Positions 10,222 to 23,125 of a DNA stretch of 29,782 nt are shown here, one piece after another; position 1 is the stretch's first letter, and every line of letters begins with the position of its first letter. Source of the DNA: Hepatocystis sp. ex Piliocolobus tephrosceles (lineage: Eukaryota; Apicomplexa; Aconoidasida; Haemosporida; Plasmodiidae); the NCBI GenBank assembly GCA_902459845.2, contig CABPSV020000086.1:1-29782 (forward strand), written 5' to 3'. The notes beneath the pieces are model-generated. The model saw nothing but the letters and a program-made list of their open reading frames with translations, was not told where the DNA came from and searched no databases. The position numbers and the translations under genes were made by a program.

Positions 10222-12756
10222 TGTAATGTATGTATGTATGTATGTGTGTATATAACACATGTAGCCATATACACACGTGTACGTATGACATAATAACATC
10301 AACACATACTACTACCATATTTTATGTTTGTTCCATTTATTTTCTTCTTTTTCCTACTCTTAAAAAATAAAATATATACATTCTTTTCCTTTTTTTTATA
10401 GCTAAACACTGTGATCGAGTACTTAAATATAGAAGATAAGAAAAGAACAAACTGGGCTGATAATTTAAGGTATGGAATTGAAAAAATAAAATTCAAAGAC
10501 GCAGTTAAACACATAGACGTAAATAAAGTTACTAATAAAAATAATCAAACAATATATAATAACGTGTTTAAAATAGACGATCAAGAAGATGAACAAACAC
10601 AGAAACAGATTGATATCGAAAATAATGATGAATATATATATATAACAAATAAGGAGAAAAAAAAAAAAAATTATGAAAATATTATTAATGAAAAAATAAG
10701 AAATAATTTAGAATTTTTTTTATCTAATTTTGCTGTTCAAGTTGACAATAGTTTATATGTTAAGGGACAGGGTATAGAAATTCCTCAAAGCGAGTTCGAC
10801 CATGTCAACTTGGAGTCTAATAAAGTAGGAGATAACAAAGAGGGAGTTAATAAAGTAGGAGATAATAAAGTAGGAGATAATAAAGTAGGAGATAATAAAG
10901 TAGGAGATAATAAAGTAGGAGATAATAAAGTAGGAGATAATAAAGTAGGAGATAATAAAGTAGGAGATAACAAAGAGGGAGATAATAATGTGGAAAAAAT
11001 TTGTATAAACGTAGAAGATCCATTACAGATCTTTGTTTATAACAACGTAAAAAATAAATGGAAAATAGAAAAATCTACAACAGTAACAAAAAATATTTAT
11101 TTAGATATAAAAGACACAGGAGATAAAGTAATAAATAAATATATATTATTGAAAAATAATACAACAGATATTATTCTTTATAAAATTCAACATAAAAAAA
11201 AAATTAATATAAAAAATGAAATATTAAATTTAAAAGATGTTTTATATTTTGACAGTAACAAAAATTATGAAATTTTATTTTCTCCTGATACTGGCTATAT
11301 AGAACCAAAAAAAAGTGTAAAAATTAATTTTACTTTTATTTTTTCTTTTTTTGTTAATTCTTTTGGCTATTTTATGATTAAGTATTTGTATGGAGGCCAA
11401 ATTTGTAAAAAATATATTTACGTTCATGTAGATTCGTTTTGTGGGCCTAAATATGATGGGTTTTTAGCTGGTGATGGGTCATCGTATGATAAATCAAAAA
11501 ATAGCACAAGTAGAGATCCTAACATAAAGAGGGATAAAAAAAAAATCAAACTAAATAAAAGCCAATTATGTGATATTATTTATAACATAAACTACAGTTA
11601 CGATTTAAATATACATAACAAAAATATAATTAGTTTTTTAAAAATGATAAAAAATAAAAAAGATAAGTTTTGTTTAAATTTGGCAGAGCAAAAAAGTGAC
11701 TTTTTAGTGGATTCGGAGATGTTGATTTATGGTCGTCAAGGTGGTGATGGCGACATAAGCGACGGCACGGATGGCGACATAAGCGACGGCACGGATGGCG
11801 ACATAAGTGCCAGTACGGGTGACAACATAAGCGACGGTAAAGACAGTAACGACCGTAGCGACCGTAGCGACGGTAACGACGGTAACGGCGGTAACGACGG
11901 TAACGACAGTAATGACGGTAACGACAGTAATGACGGTAACGACAGTAAAGACGATTATATAATACTTTACTACACGAACGAAAAAGAACATAAAAAAAAA
12001 AATGAAAAAAATAAAACCCGATGTAATAACGTTATTACCCAAAACGAAGGTATAACCAAAAACAACGGTATAACCAAAAACAACGGTATAACCAAAAACA
12101 ACGGTATAACCAAAAACAACGGTATAACCAAAAACAACGGTATAACCAAAAACAATTGTATTAATAATCACGAATTAAACAAAAAAATTAATTTATTTTT
12201 AAAGTTTTTACAATTCAAATTTCAATCCACTTTTAATATTCAGTCTGATAATAATGACCAAACAACAATGTTTAATTCTTTTATTACATATTTAGATACA
12301 TATAGAAACATATTTACCGACTTTAATCTAAATTATATCCTTAATCCTTATGAAAGGAAAGGAACTACTATAAAAGAAATTGTATATTTTGAAAAAGGAA
12401 AAGCAAAAAAGATAAAATTAAAAAGGGATAGTAGTGCCAATAACATAAACAATACAAACTCCAGTAATAGTAATAAAAAATGTAATGATTACCTATACTT
12501 ACTACAACAACAATCCTTAACCAGTTCATTAAACAATTTTATTTTTTTATATAAAAACTTTAATAAATCAAAAGAACAATGGCATAATTTATTTCGTAAT
12601 ATTATTCAACAATATATTAATAATTTGTTCTCTATTGATAATATTTATAAAAGAAAATTTCAGCACAATGTAACGAATGGTAAAGTAATTAGTACAACAT
12701 CAGATAACGATACTTCTGTCAGTTTTGGTAAAAAATCTGATGACAAACATGATGGT

Positions 12757-12808
<52 letters not shown>

Positions 12809-15800
12809 AGAACAAGTTAATAAATGAAAATACAGTTAAAAACGAAAACACAATTAAAAGAGAAAACACAATTAAAAGAGAAAACACAATTAAAAGAGAA
12901 AACACAATTAAAAGAGAAAACACAATTAAAAGAGAAAACACAATTAAAATTGAAAAACTGTTTAAAAACCAATTTAATTGTATATATTCATCATTTAGAA
13001 AGGAAAACATTTACTCTCGTTTTATAAATTTAATTTATAAACTAAATAAATTAAACAACAGTTATGTATTATATTTTTATACATACTTAAATATAATTAA
13101 TTTTATTAAACAATTATTTATACAACAAAATTTATGTTTTTATGAAAATATAGTAAAAGAGCAAAATATTTTTATACAAGCAAATACAAAATTGTTAAAA
13201 CATATTTTAATTTATGTACATATATTATATGAACAAAAAAAAAATAGTCATAATAATTCTGACATTTTTTATAAACAAAAATTAAATAATCTATTGGTAA
13301 ATACACTTACTAGCTATTTCCATTCTATTTTTGTATGTATAAAAAATAATAACAATCAAATTTTTGTTTTTCTTGACAGTTGGAATATAAAAAATTGTTT
13401 TTCAAATAACAGAAAATCAACAAATGAAGCCTTTCATTGTTATTTTGTTAAAAATATATTTTTTTATATATGTTTCCCATTTTTAAAAAATAAAATAAAA
13501 GATTATTCTTTAACTGATTATAACTTATATTTCATAAGCAATGATAATATTGATGTAAATTTGTTTTTTTCAGATAACTTTAATTGTTATAATTTTTATA
13601 AAAATCGACAACAAGAAAATAGGATAGTAACAATGGGGGTAGTAGAGGAGACTGCCGTTAAAGCGGATACATATAAAGAAGATACAGTAACATATACTTT
13701 TAGTGAGGATACACAAAATAAAAATGTCGATACAACTGTGAATAGTGATAATACTACTAATATAATTGATTCGGAACATACAGATATGTGTGACAAACAA
13801 GAAAAGGGAGAAAATGTAAAAAAGGGAGAAAATATAGAAAATATAGAAAAGGGAGAAAATATAGAAAATATAGAAAAGGGAGAAAATATAGAAAATATAG
13901 AAAATATAGAAAATATAGAAAAGGGAGAAAAGGGAGAAAATATAGAAAATATAGAAAAGGGAGAAAATATAGAAAAGGGAGAAAATATAGAAAATATAGA
14001 AAAGGGAGAAAATGTAGAAAAGGGAGAAAATGTAGAAAAGGGAGAAAATATAGAAAATATAGAAAAGGGAGAAAATGTAGAAAAGGGAGAAAATGTAGAA
14101 AATATAGAAAAGGGAGAAAATGTAGAAAAGGGAGAAAATATAGAAAATATAGAAAAGGGAGAAAATGTAGAAAAGGGAGAAAATGTAGAAAAGGGAGAAA
14201 ATATAGAAAATATAGAAAAGGGAGAAAATGTAGAAAAGGGAGAAAATGTAGAAAAGGGAGAAAATATAGAAAATATAGAAAAGGGAGAAAATGTAGAAAA
14301 GGGAGAAAATGTAGAAAATATAGAAAAGGGAGAAAATGTAGAAAAGGGAGAAAATATAGAAAATATAGAAAAGGGAGAAAATGTAGAAAAGGGGGAAAAT
14401 GTAGAAAAGGAAGCAGAGCTTGTTTTTTTTTTAAAAGAGATAACAAACTGGAATGATTATAGATGTGATAATTTATTATCAAACTCAATACATAAGCACA
14501 ATATTACTGGTGCTACAAATTCCCCAAACATTACAACTGATGCATTTACTACCACAACTACTACCACAACTACTACCACGACCACCACCACAGATACCGC
14601 TGCCGGTACAACACCCGAACTGAACGAAGTACAAAAATCCAATAAAAATATTTTTTTTATTTTTAACAAGAAACTGTTTGTGGAAGTTATATATAAAAAA
14701 TATTATGAAAAACTCGAAAAGAATGCAGAAGAAAGATTAAAAATGTTAAAAATTTTACTAGAGGAAAAAAAAAAAGCCGATTGTGCTAAACTATATACAG
14801 CAGAAATGAGAATAAACGATTTAGTAACACAGGAGATGAATGAAAAAGAAAACTATACCAATAAACAAAATGTAACAGTACCAACAAAAGAAACGAGTAA
14901 TAAAAAAAAAGAAAAAGACAAAAAGAAGGATAAAAAAAAAGATAAAAAGGGTGAGGAAAGGAAAGAGAGTAAAAAAAAAAACGAAAAAAACGAAAAAAAC
15001 GAAAAAAACGGAAAAAACGGAAAAAACGAAAAAAACGAAAAAAACGGAAAAAACGAAAAAAACGAAAAAAACGAAAAAAACGAGAAAAACGAAAAAAACG
15101 AGAAAAACGAAAAAAACGAGAAAAACGAAAAAAACGAGACAAATAACATGAGCGGACCAAATGACATAAGTGCAACAAGTGAAAATCCAAACCTGTTAAA
15201 CTACTTTTTTGTGAAATTATTTGATATATTGAATGTACATACATATATTATAGACGACATAAAATTAATAAAAATAATAAAAAAAATGGAGTTAACAAAA
15301 AATATACATATAAAAATTGGTCATAATTTAAATAAAATAATTTATTTTATTTTTTTTATTTTTAATTTTATATCTTTAGAACATGTAAATTTATTTTTCA
15401 CAAAAGTAAAAAATTATACAATATTAAATGACTTTTGTCTATTTGTAAATTATATAAAATATAATTATTCTTATTTTTTATTTTTATTTCATTTTATATT
15501 GACATATTTTGACATAAAAAATAATATGAATAAACTTTATTGCGATATTAGTATACCTTTGAAGGCAGGATTCGATTTTTTACAACTTTCATCAAAAAAT
15601 GATAAAACTAGTAATAGTTTAACTATAACTAATATAAACGGTAGTAATATAAACGATTGTAATGTAAGCTGTAGTAATATAAACTGTAGTAATATAAACT
15701 GTAGTAATATAAACTGTAGTAATATAAACTGTAGTAATATAAGTTTTGGTAATATAAAAACAGAATATATTCAACTGCTTAAAAACAGAATAATTGTTAA

Positions 15801-17340
15801 TAATAAATATATTTGTATTATATCTCCACAAATAAAAAATAATATATTAAATATAAAAAATATAAAAAATATACTAGAATGGATTAAATTATTAAAAATA
15901 ATTGTTTTTTTAAATGTTTCTGATCTGTTTATTTGTGGACAACTCTTTTTATTATTTTTGTTTTTTATTTATAATAAATCTATATTGAAAGGAAGAGTAT
16001 GTAAAAATAAAAAAAATAATTTTTATTTTATTCAAATAGAACCAAACAAAAGTATAACACAAAAAAACAAATGTAAATCGTTTAATAAAAAAAAATTCCA
16101 GAGTAATCATAAACAGGATAAGGATAATAAAGTATACACAAACTTTACTCGAAACAGATATGTTCGTTTTAAATTTATGGATACAGATAACATTCCTAAC
16201 GATTTACTTTTATTAATAAAAATTAATATACTTCAGATCATAAACTTATGTAAAAAATGTCACATAAATATGCACTTATGTCCGGACATATATATTAAAA
16301 TAATTGATAACAACATAAACAATAACAACATAAACAATAATAACATAAACAATAATAACATAAACAATAATAATAATAGTTTACAATCAAATGAACAGTC
16401 AGCTGTATATTGCTCCTTTCCTTATAAAAATTATGACTCTTTAATAAATTTGGCTGAAAAAAACTTTATTAAAAAATATAAAAATAAGATTGGAAAATTG
16501 GGTATGGTACTGTTTGAGAAGGAAGGGGAATTAGGTGGTACCATAGACAGTAGTAGTGGTAGTAGTGGTAGTAGTGGTAGTAGTGGTAGTAGTGGTAGTA
16601 GTGGTAGTAGTGGTAGTAGTGGTAGTAATAGTAGTAGTAGTAGTAACAGCAGTAGTAGTAACAGCGATGACAACACAGCTAGCTGTGGTAACATTAATGA
16701 ATTTATAAAATGTTTTAACCCAGACAAACATTCTGACCATACTACAACATCCGATGAAGAACTACAAAATAAAACCAATTGCAATAAAGTTGCAGAAGAG
16801 ATAGGTATAGCTAGCGACTGTTATAACACAATTAATGATAATGGTGATAATAATAAAAATAAAAAAAAAAATAAGAATAGTGCTGACATAGACATGCAAA
16901 AAGATGAAAAATATAATAAAAAAAAAAAAAAAAAAAAAAAATATATATATATAGTTAAAGTTTCTTTATTAAATATTGGTAAACATACATTAAACAATAT
17001 TTTACAACATATAAATATAAAACAAAAATTGTTGTGGTTATGCGGAGGGTTTGAAAAAGATATAAAAAGGGATTATAAAAACAGTATGAAAATTTTTGAT
17101 TATTTTGCTAGTTCTTTGACAAGTGATAAAAAACAGGTTGAAACAGATACAGAAAATATGACTCCTCATACGATAAACAATTTGATTATTCTAAATAAAG
17201 ATATATATTACTTATACTTTTACCATGTTCATAAAAAAATACATTTAAATTTTGTTTTTAAAAAATATAAATTTTTAATTAATATATATGAACAGAAATA
17301 TAAAATCTATAAATATATGTGTTACCCGTTAATTACTTAA
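10061..17340 (+). CDS. Giant low-complexity protein: MYCBPAP/ASH-like N-terminus and degenerate PGK-like C-terminus, 2335 aa
   Basis: Exon 1 is 10061-10129 (23 codons, MEENRVKKKTVTKAKTKVSK...). The intron 10130-10401 has donor CAA|GTAAAA and acceptor TTTTTTTATAG. Exon 2 is 10402-17340 (LNTVIEYLNIEDKKRTNWAD...); the junction is phase 0. At about 140-155 DNSLYVKGQGIEIP resembles the VIGKG segment of MYCBPAP. At about 230-360 there is an ASH/immunoglobulin-like pattern (DPLQIFVYNN..., YILLKNNTTDIILYKI, YFDSNKNYEILFSPDTGYIEP) like the MYCBPAP domain, known in cilia as CFAP147. From about 1738 the text follows phosphoglycerate kinase order: DISIPLKAG; KYICIISPQIKNNILNI (1825 on); NILQIINLCKKCHINMHLCP (about 1965-1985); LLNIGKHTL and LLWLCGG (W2235). 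Key glycines and Lys/Asp are missing, so any such domain is probably inactive. Helical unknown segments and at least nine tandem-repeat blocks lie between. Function is inferred only; male-gamete axoneme is a guess. Confidence 0.72.
10130..10401 (+). other. Intron 1 of the MYCBPAP-like gene
   Basis: This 272-nt intron is phase 0, with donor CAA|GTAAAA and acceptor TTTTTATAG. It includes two (TA)n arrays and a TATG array. A second GT at 10141 (ATGTAAATATG) would shift the frame straight into TAA in exon 2, so 10130 is preferred. Without this splice the long frame has no upstream ATG; it would begin at the non-standard GTG 10411. Confidence 0.75.
10818..10986 (+). repeat. 15-bp minisatellite encoding VGDNK
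   Basis: About nine near-perfect copies of GTAGGAGATAATAAA encode VGDNK pentapeptides, flanked by EGVNK and EGDNN variants. It sits between the VKGQG segment and the ASH-like segment of the giant protein. Confidence 0.93.
11740..12160 (+). repeat. Two adjacent in-frame repeat blocks (GND/DGN and NNGITK)
   Basis: At 11745-11950, GACGGCACGGATGGCGACAT-like and GGTAACGACAGTAATGAC-like units encode Asp/Gly/Asn/Ser text. At 12050-12156 five to six copies of an 18-base unit, GGTATAACCAAAAACAAC, encode GITKNN. The first block is unusually rich in GC (CGAC/CGGT) for this window. Confidence 0.9.
12760..12960 (+). repeat. 48-A coding tract (16 Lys) followed by RENTIK repeats
   Basis: Positions 12760-12807 are 48 uninterrupted A, read as 16 AAA codons after CAT (12757). 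Seven copies of an 18-base unit follow (12828-12950, GAAAACACAATTAAAAGA) encoding ENTIKR. The reading frame continues unchanged on both sides, which supports the A-count as given. Confidence 0.9.
13801..14411 (+). repeat. 611-bp GEK/GEN(I/V)E coding repeat
   Basis: A long array mixes a 9-base AATATAGAA unit (NIE), AAGGGAGAA (KGE) and AATGTAGAA (NVE). It encodes about 200 residues such as KGENIENIEKGENVEKGENV. A higher-order unit of roughly 60-70 bases recurs in the second half (compare 14160-14220 with 14220-14285). The stretch would form highly charged helix or coil. The 243-codon open frame on the opposite strand is only its antisense. Confidence 0.95.
14547..15138 (+). repeat. Poly-Thr tract and NEK repeats flanking a coiled coil
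   Basis: ACTACCACA codons at 14550-14592 encode about 15 Thr. AACGAAAAA and AACGGAAAA 9-base units at 14980-15138 encode NEK/NGK repeats. The sequence between them (about 14690-14840) encodes a Lys/Glu-rich helix (KKYYEKLEKNAEERLKMLKI) that looks like a coiled coil. Confidence 0.9.
15640..16690 (+). repeat. NINCS, NNI and SSG tandem repeats inside the PGK-like region
   Basis: AACTGTAGTAATATA (15-base units, 15650-15741) encodes NCSNI. AACATAAACAAT-like units (16309-16379) encode NNIN. GGTAGTAGT (9-base units, 16546-16630) encodes GSS, followed by a Ser/Asn run. The repeats sit where inserts would fall between successive PGK-like strands and helices. Confidence 0.9.
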
Positions 17341-18604
<1,264 letters not shown>

Positions 18605-21600
18605 ATGAAAAAAAAGGTGGACAGTAGAATAAAAACCCTAACAGAGAATAATATTTTGTTAGGTGAACGTACTATGTTCTTAGTGATAGGTGACCAAGGT
18701 AAAAATGTAGTTGTGAATTTTTATTTTTTATTAAATAGGTTGGTAAGTAAAACACATAACATATTATGGTGTTATAACAAAAAATTAGACTTTGCAACTA
18801 GTAAAAAAAAAAGATTTAAAGATATGAAGAAAAAAATAAAAAAAGGCAGTTTTGATACAACAGTTGATACAAATTTTGACATTTTTTTAAAAAATGCGAA
18901 TATACGTTTTTGTTATTATAAAGAAACACAAAAGATATTAGGTCAAACATATTCTATTTGTGTTTTACAAGATTTTGCATATATAACACCTAATATTTTA
19001 TGTAGATGTATAGAAACAGTCATTGGTGGGGGGTTAATTATATTTTTATTAAATAAACAAGAAGAATTAAAAAATATATATAATTTAACATTAAATTTTC
19101 ATAAAAAATATACTATGAATGGTATTTGTGGGATTTATAACAATTATATCAATCGTTTTTTTTTATCATTAAATAAATGTAATAATGCTATGTTTATTGA
19201 TGATGAAATGAATATATTACCTTTAAATGATAATCATTTACATATAAAAAAATTGTCAAATAATGAAAATACTACTTCCGGTGTTGATCATGTGAAAGTA
19301 CATAAGTTTAGTAATATTAGTGATAATGAAGAAAAAAATAAATTTGTTTCTAATACTGACAATGTTCATAATTCTGATAATAAAAAAGAAAAAAAAAATA
19401 ATAAAAGTAATTTTGCTACATTAGGTGGATTTATCAGCCCAGATAAAAACATGCTTAAAGATCGTTTAAAGGCATTAAAAAAAATATGTGAAGAAAATGA
19501 AAAAAAAAAAGAAGAAAAAAAATTATTTTTATATTCACCCGAGTTTTATTTAAACAGTAATAATAATAATAAAATAGCTTCAACTAAATTAATAAACAAA
19601 AACAAGAACGACAACGGCAGTGATGGTGGTGATGGTGGTGATGGTGATGACGGTATTGATGGTAGTGATGGTGGTGATGGTGATGACAATGAAGGAGTGA
19701 GAAAAAATGATAAACTTTATAAAAACTACCCACCAAAACAACAACAGCTCCAACAACAGTTGCAACAGAATGCGAATACATATAACTATCTTGATAGAAA
19801 TATAATGAACATTTTACAAATATGTTTAAGTTTAGACCAATTAGACATTTTATTAAATATATGTAAAATTTTAAACAGTGATGATGGGGAAGAAAATAAA
19901 AAAAAAAGAGTTTACATTAAAGAAATATTAATAAATTTACTAGCTAATAGAGGTAGAGGTAAATCGGCTACTTTAGGACTAATTTTATCTTTAAGTATTT
20001 ATTTTAATTATAATAATATTATTGTTTGTTCAGGTAATCCTGAAGGAACAGAAACAATATTCGAATTTCTTGATAAGGGATTAAATTTGTTAGGATATAA
20101 TGAATTTTTAGATTACGAAAAAATATATGAAAATAAAAAATTAAAAGAAATTGTAATTTTAAAAAATAAAAAATATTTAAAACAAAGAATAAAATATATC
20201 AATATATTAGATGAAGATATAATGAACAATGAATTAATGATCATTGATGAAGCTGCTTGTATACCTATAGATATACTTCGAAATAAAATAAAAGGAGAAA
20301 TTACTATTTTGTCAACTACATTAAATGGTTATGAAGGGACAGGTAAAACTTTTACTTTTAAATTATTAAAACAGTTAAAAAAAAAATTTATAACTCAATT
20401 AAGTTATAAAGATTTTAAAACGATGAAAAAATTATATTTCGATAAAGCATTTATTGATATACAACTTCAACATCCTATTAGATATAGTTATAATGATAAA
20501 ATTGAAATGTGGTTAAATAATTTTTTATGTTTAAATTGTAATGAACCTGAAAATTTAAAAGATAGTTTATGTTCACCTGACAAGTGTCAGCTATATTTTG
20601 TTAATAAAAATATTTTTAAAAATTATAATAATACAACAGAAACATTATTAAAAAAAATTATGACTCTGTTCATAACATCACATTATAAAAATACACCAAA
20701 TGATCTTATTATGATTTTAGATTCTCAACAACATCATTTATTCATACTTATTAATGGAAATGTTAATGTGTCATGTATAACTGTAGATAAGTTACACAAA
20801 CTTGATATATATGGAGTTTTACATTGCGCTATTGATGGAATTATACATCCAGAAAATGTAAAAAAATTAATTAGGTTTAAGGACATTATGGGTATGGTTA
20901 AAAATGTATCGCAGCAAAATGTAGAAGATGTGGAAGATGTAGAAGATGTGGAAAATGTAGAAGATGTGGAAAATGTAGAAGATGTGGAAAATGTTCAACC
21001 TGAACAAATTAATACTACTTCGAGAGAAATAGTACATGCGAGAGAAACTGAAAACAGTGGACAACAATTTAAACCAAATAAACTACTTAACACCGAATTT
21101 GAAGGAAATTTAATCCCATATATAATCAGTGATTACTTTAATATGTATTTTTATAACTACATAGGAATAAGAATTGTACGTATATCAATTCATCCATCTA
21201 TTCAAAATTTAAATTACGGATCATTATTTTTAAAAAAAATTTATGACTATTATAACCTGTACAATTCAGAAAAAAATTATGCAAAAAATAATAAATCAAC
21301 CTTACCAAGTCATAATGAAAATGCAATATTATATAATTGTGAAGGTAGTAATATATTTTTTGATACGAAATTAAAAAAAGTTGATTACATTGGTACATGC
21401 TTTGGTTTAACAAAGGGACTTTTAATTTTTTGGAAAAAAAATAATTTTATACCTATTTTTTTAAAACAACAAAGAAATGAAATAACAGGCGAATTTAGTA
21501 TATTAATGATTAAACATTTAAATGAAGAATTAAAAAATATATTTATAAATTTTAGTTTAGATTTTATAAGAACATTTCATAGTTTACTTCCATACGCTTT

Positions 21601-22897
21601 TAAAAAATTAGATTCTTTTATAGTTTTTAATTTGTTATATACAAATTTTCTTTTATTAAATGGTCAAGTGAATAGCAATAGTAAACGTGTGGAGTTAACA
21701 AATGGAAATGCAATAAATGGAGATGCAATAAATGGAAATGCAACAAATGGAGATGCAATAAATGGAAATGCAATAAATGGAGATGCAATAAATGGAAATG
21801 CAATAAATGGAGATGCATTAGCGGAACAACAAATATCCCATCTAGCTAATCAAGAGTCCGACCATTATTCGTTTTATAATAATACAAATAATGTTAATGA
21901 AAATGGTAAAAATATTTTATTTTTTTTTCATGGTAATGATATATGTAGAATAAAAAGATACGTTATAGAAGGAAGACATTTTTATGAAATTTTGTATTTA
22001 ATTAGTACTATCGCTAATTTAATATTATTTAAAAAGGTTCCTATCGAATTAAACTTTTTAGAATATACTATTTTGTATGCTGTTTCACTTCAAAAAAAAA
22101 CATGTAAAGAAGTTGCAGATGAAATTAAAATAAATGTTAACCAAGTCAATGCTATTTTTAGGAAAATCATTCATCGCTTTTACAATTATATAAAGGTTAA
22201 ATTACATGTACATACATACGTACAACTTTGTTGTACTATTACTTTTTTTTATACCTACTCTTCTTTCCATTACTTTTGCCCTTACTTTTGCCCTTATTTT
22301 TGCCCTTATTTTTTGCCTTTATTTTTAACTTTATTTTTGCCCTTATTTTTGCCCTTATTTTTGCCCTTATTTTTGCCCTTATTTTTGCCCTTATTTTTTT
22401 AGGACATACTAGCAAAACAAATCGAAGCAGAAATTGACGCAGAGCTTGAAGAAAAAGTGCAACAAAAAAAAAAAGAAAAAAAAAAAAAAAAAAAAAAATT
22501 AAATGCCAATTTGCCGAATGATGAATTAGTAGAATTGAACGAAAATTCAAAAGAAATGAAAAAAAAAAACAAAAAAAAAAAAAAAAAACTTTTGAAAGAA
22601 CTCAACTTAGAAGGTACACATATATATAACAACTTGTATATTTTGTTTGAAATGTTTTACATTTGTGTAGACAAGTTCTTCTTACATGTATATAATAACT
22701 GCAATGTATATATATTCATGCATCTGTTATATTTACATGTACGTTCATATATTTTCTGCTTTTGTTTTTATAATGTACACAATTTTTTTTTTTTTTTTTT
22801 TTTCAAAAAAATAATATAAATTATGAATTGTCATCTTTCGATGAGCGTTTTTTTTTTTTTTTTTTTTTTTGTAACTGTAATGACTCTATCGTATTAT

Positions 22898-22943
<46 letters not shown>

Positions 22944-23056
22944 TTCCACTTATGTGGGACATATTTCTCGGTTTTACATACATCCACATACATATGCATT
23001 TTTTTTCTTTTTTAGGCAATGAACAAAGAAAAAAAATAAAATTAAACGAGAGTTAA
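18605..23056 (+). CDS. NAT10/Kre33/TmcA RNA cytidine acetyltransferase, three exons, 1280 aa
   Basis: Makes N4-acetylcytidine in 18S rRNA and some tRNAs using acetyl-CoA and ATP; a nucleolar helicase-acetyltransferase. Exons: 18605-22195, 22403-22613, 23016-23056; junctions are phase 0 and phase 1. The N-terminus KKKVDSRIKTLTENNILLGE and FLVIGDQGK align directly with NAT10. Walker A is NRGRGKSATLGL (GRGKS at 450-454). Walker B is LMIIDEAACIP (D548, E549). ILSTTLNGYEGTG is helicase motif III-like. The GNAT part has VRISIHPSIQNLNYGSLFLK (H863, G872) and LDYIGTCFGLT-type text. A C-terminal RNA-binding-like part ends in the basic tail of exons 2-3. Low-complexity inserts: about 230-400 (Asp-Gly), VEDVEN (about 775-797) and NGDAI repeats (about 1030-1072). 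Human NAT10 is 1025 aa, so the excess is insert. The start at 18605 matches the family start exactly. Confidence 0.95.
20922..20993 (+). repeat. VEDVEN coding repeat in the NAT10-like gene
   Basis: GTAGAAGATGTGGAAAAT units encode VEDVEN inside an acidic insert that precedes the GNAT acetyltransferase core. The unit length of 18 bases keeps the frame. Confidence 0.9.
21700..21822 (+). repeat. 30-bp NGNAINGDAI coding repeat in the NAT10-like gene
   Basis: Alternating AATGGAAATGCAATA and AATGGAGATGCAATA units make a 30-base period of about four copies, encoding NGNAINGDAI. It is inserted after the acetyltransferase core and before the C-terminal helical region. Confidence 0.92.
22196..22402 (+). 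other. Intron 1 of the NAT10-like gene, open in frame, with a 12-bp repeat
   Basis: Donor is AAG|GTTAAA and acceptor is TATTTTTTTAG. The intron is 207 nt (divisible by 3) with no in-frame stop until the TAG that forms its own last three bases. Its 3' half is a tandem array of TTTTTGCCCTTA (about ten copies, 22264-22398). Retention would give a 1265-residue protein ending in an F/L/P-rich hydrophobic tail. Confidence 0.85.
22614..23015 (+). other. Intron 2 of the NAT10-like gene
   Basis: This 402-nt intron has donor GAAG|GTACAC and acceptor TTCTTTTTTAG, phase 1. It splits a Gly codon between LNLE and NEQRKKIKLNES. It contains two poly-T tracts and (TA)n at 22902-22934. The final exon encodes only 13 residues and the stop. 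Confidence 0.8.
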
Positions 23057-23088
23057 ACAAGAGTTAAACGGTAATTATTAAATTGAAG

Positions 23089-23125
<37 letters not shown>

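Noticed and set aside
13757..14488. 243-codon open frame on the minus strand (FLPFLHFLYF repeats)
   Set aside because: It is the exact antisense of the GEK/GEN(I/V)E coding repeat; a stop-free repeat unit leaves the opposite strand open.
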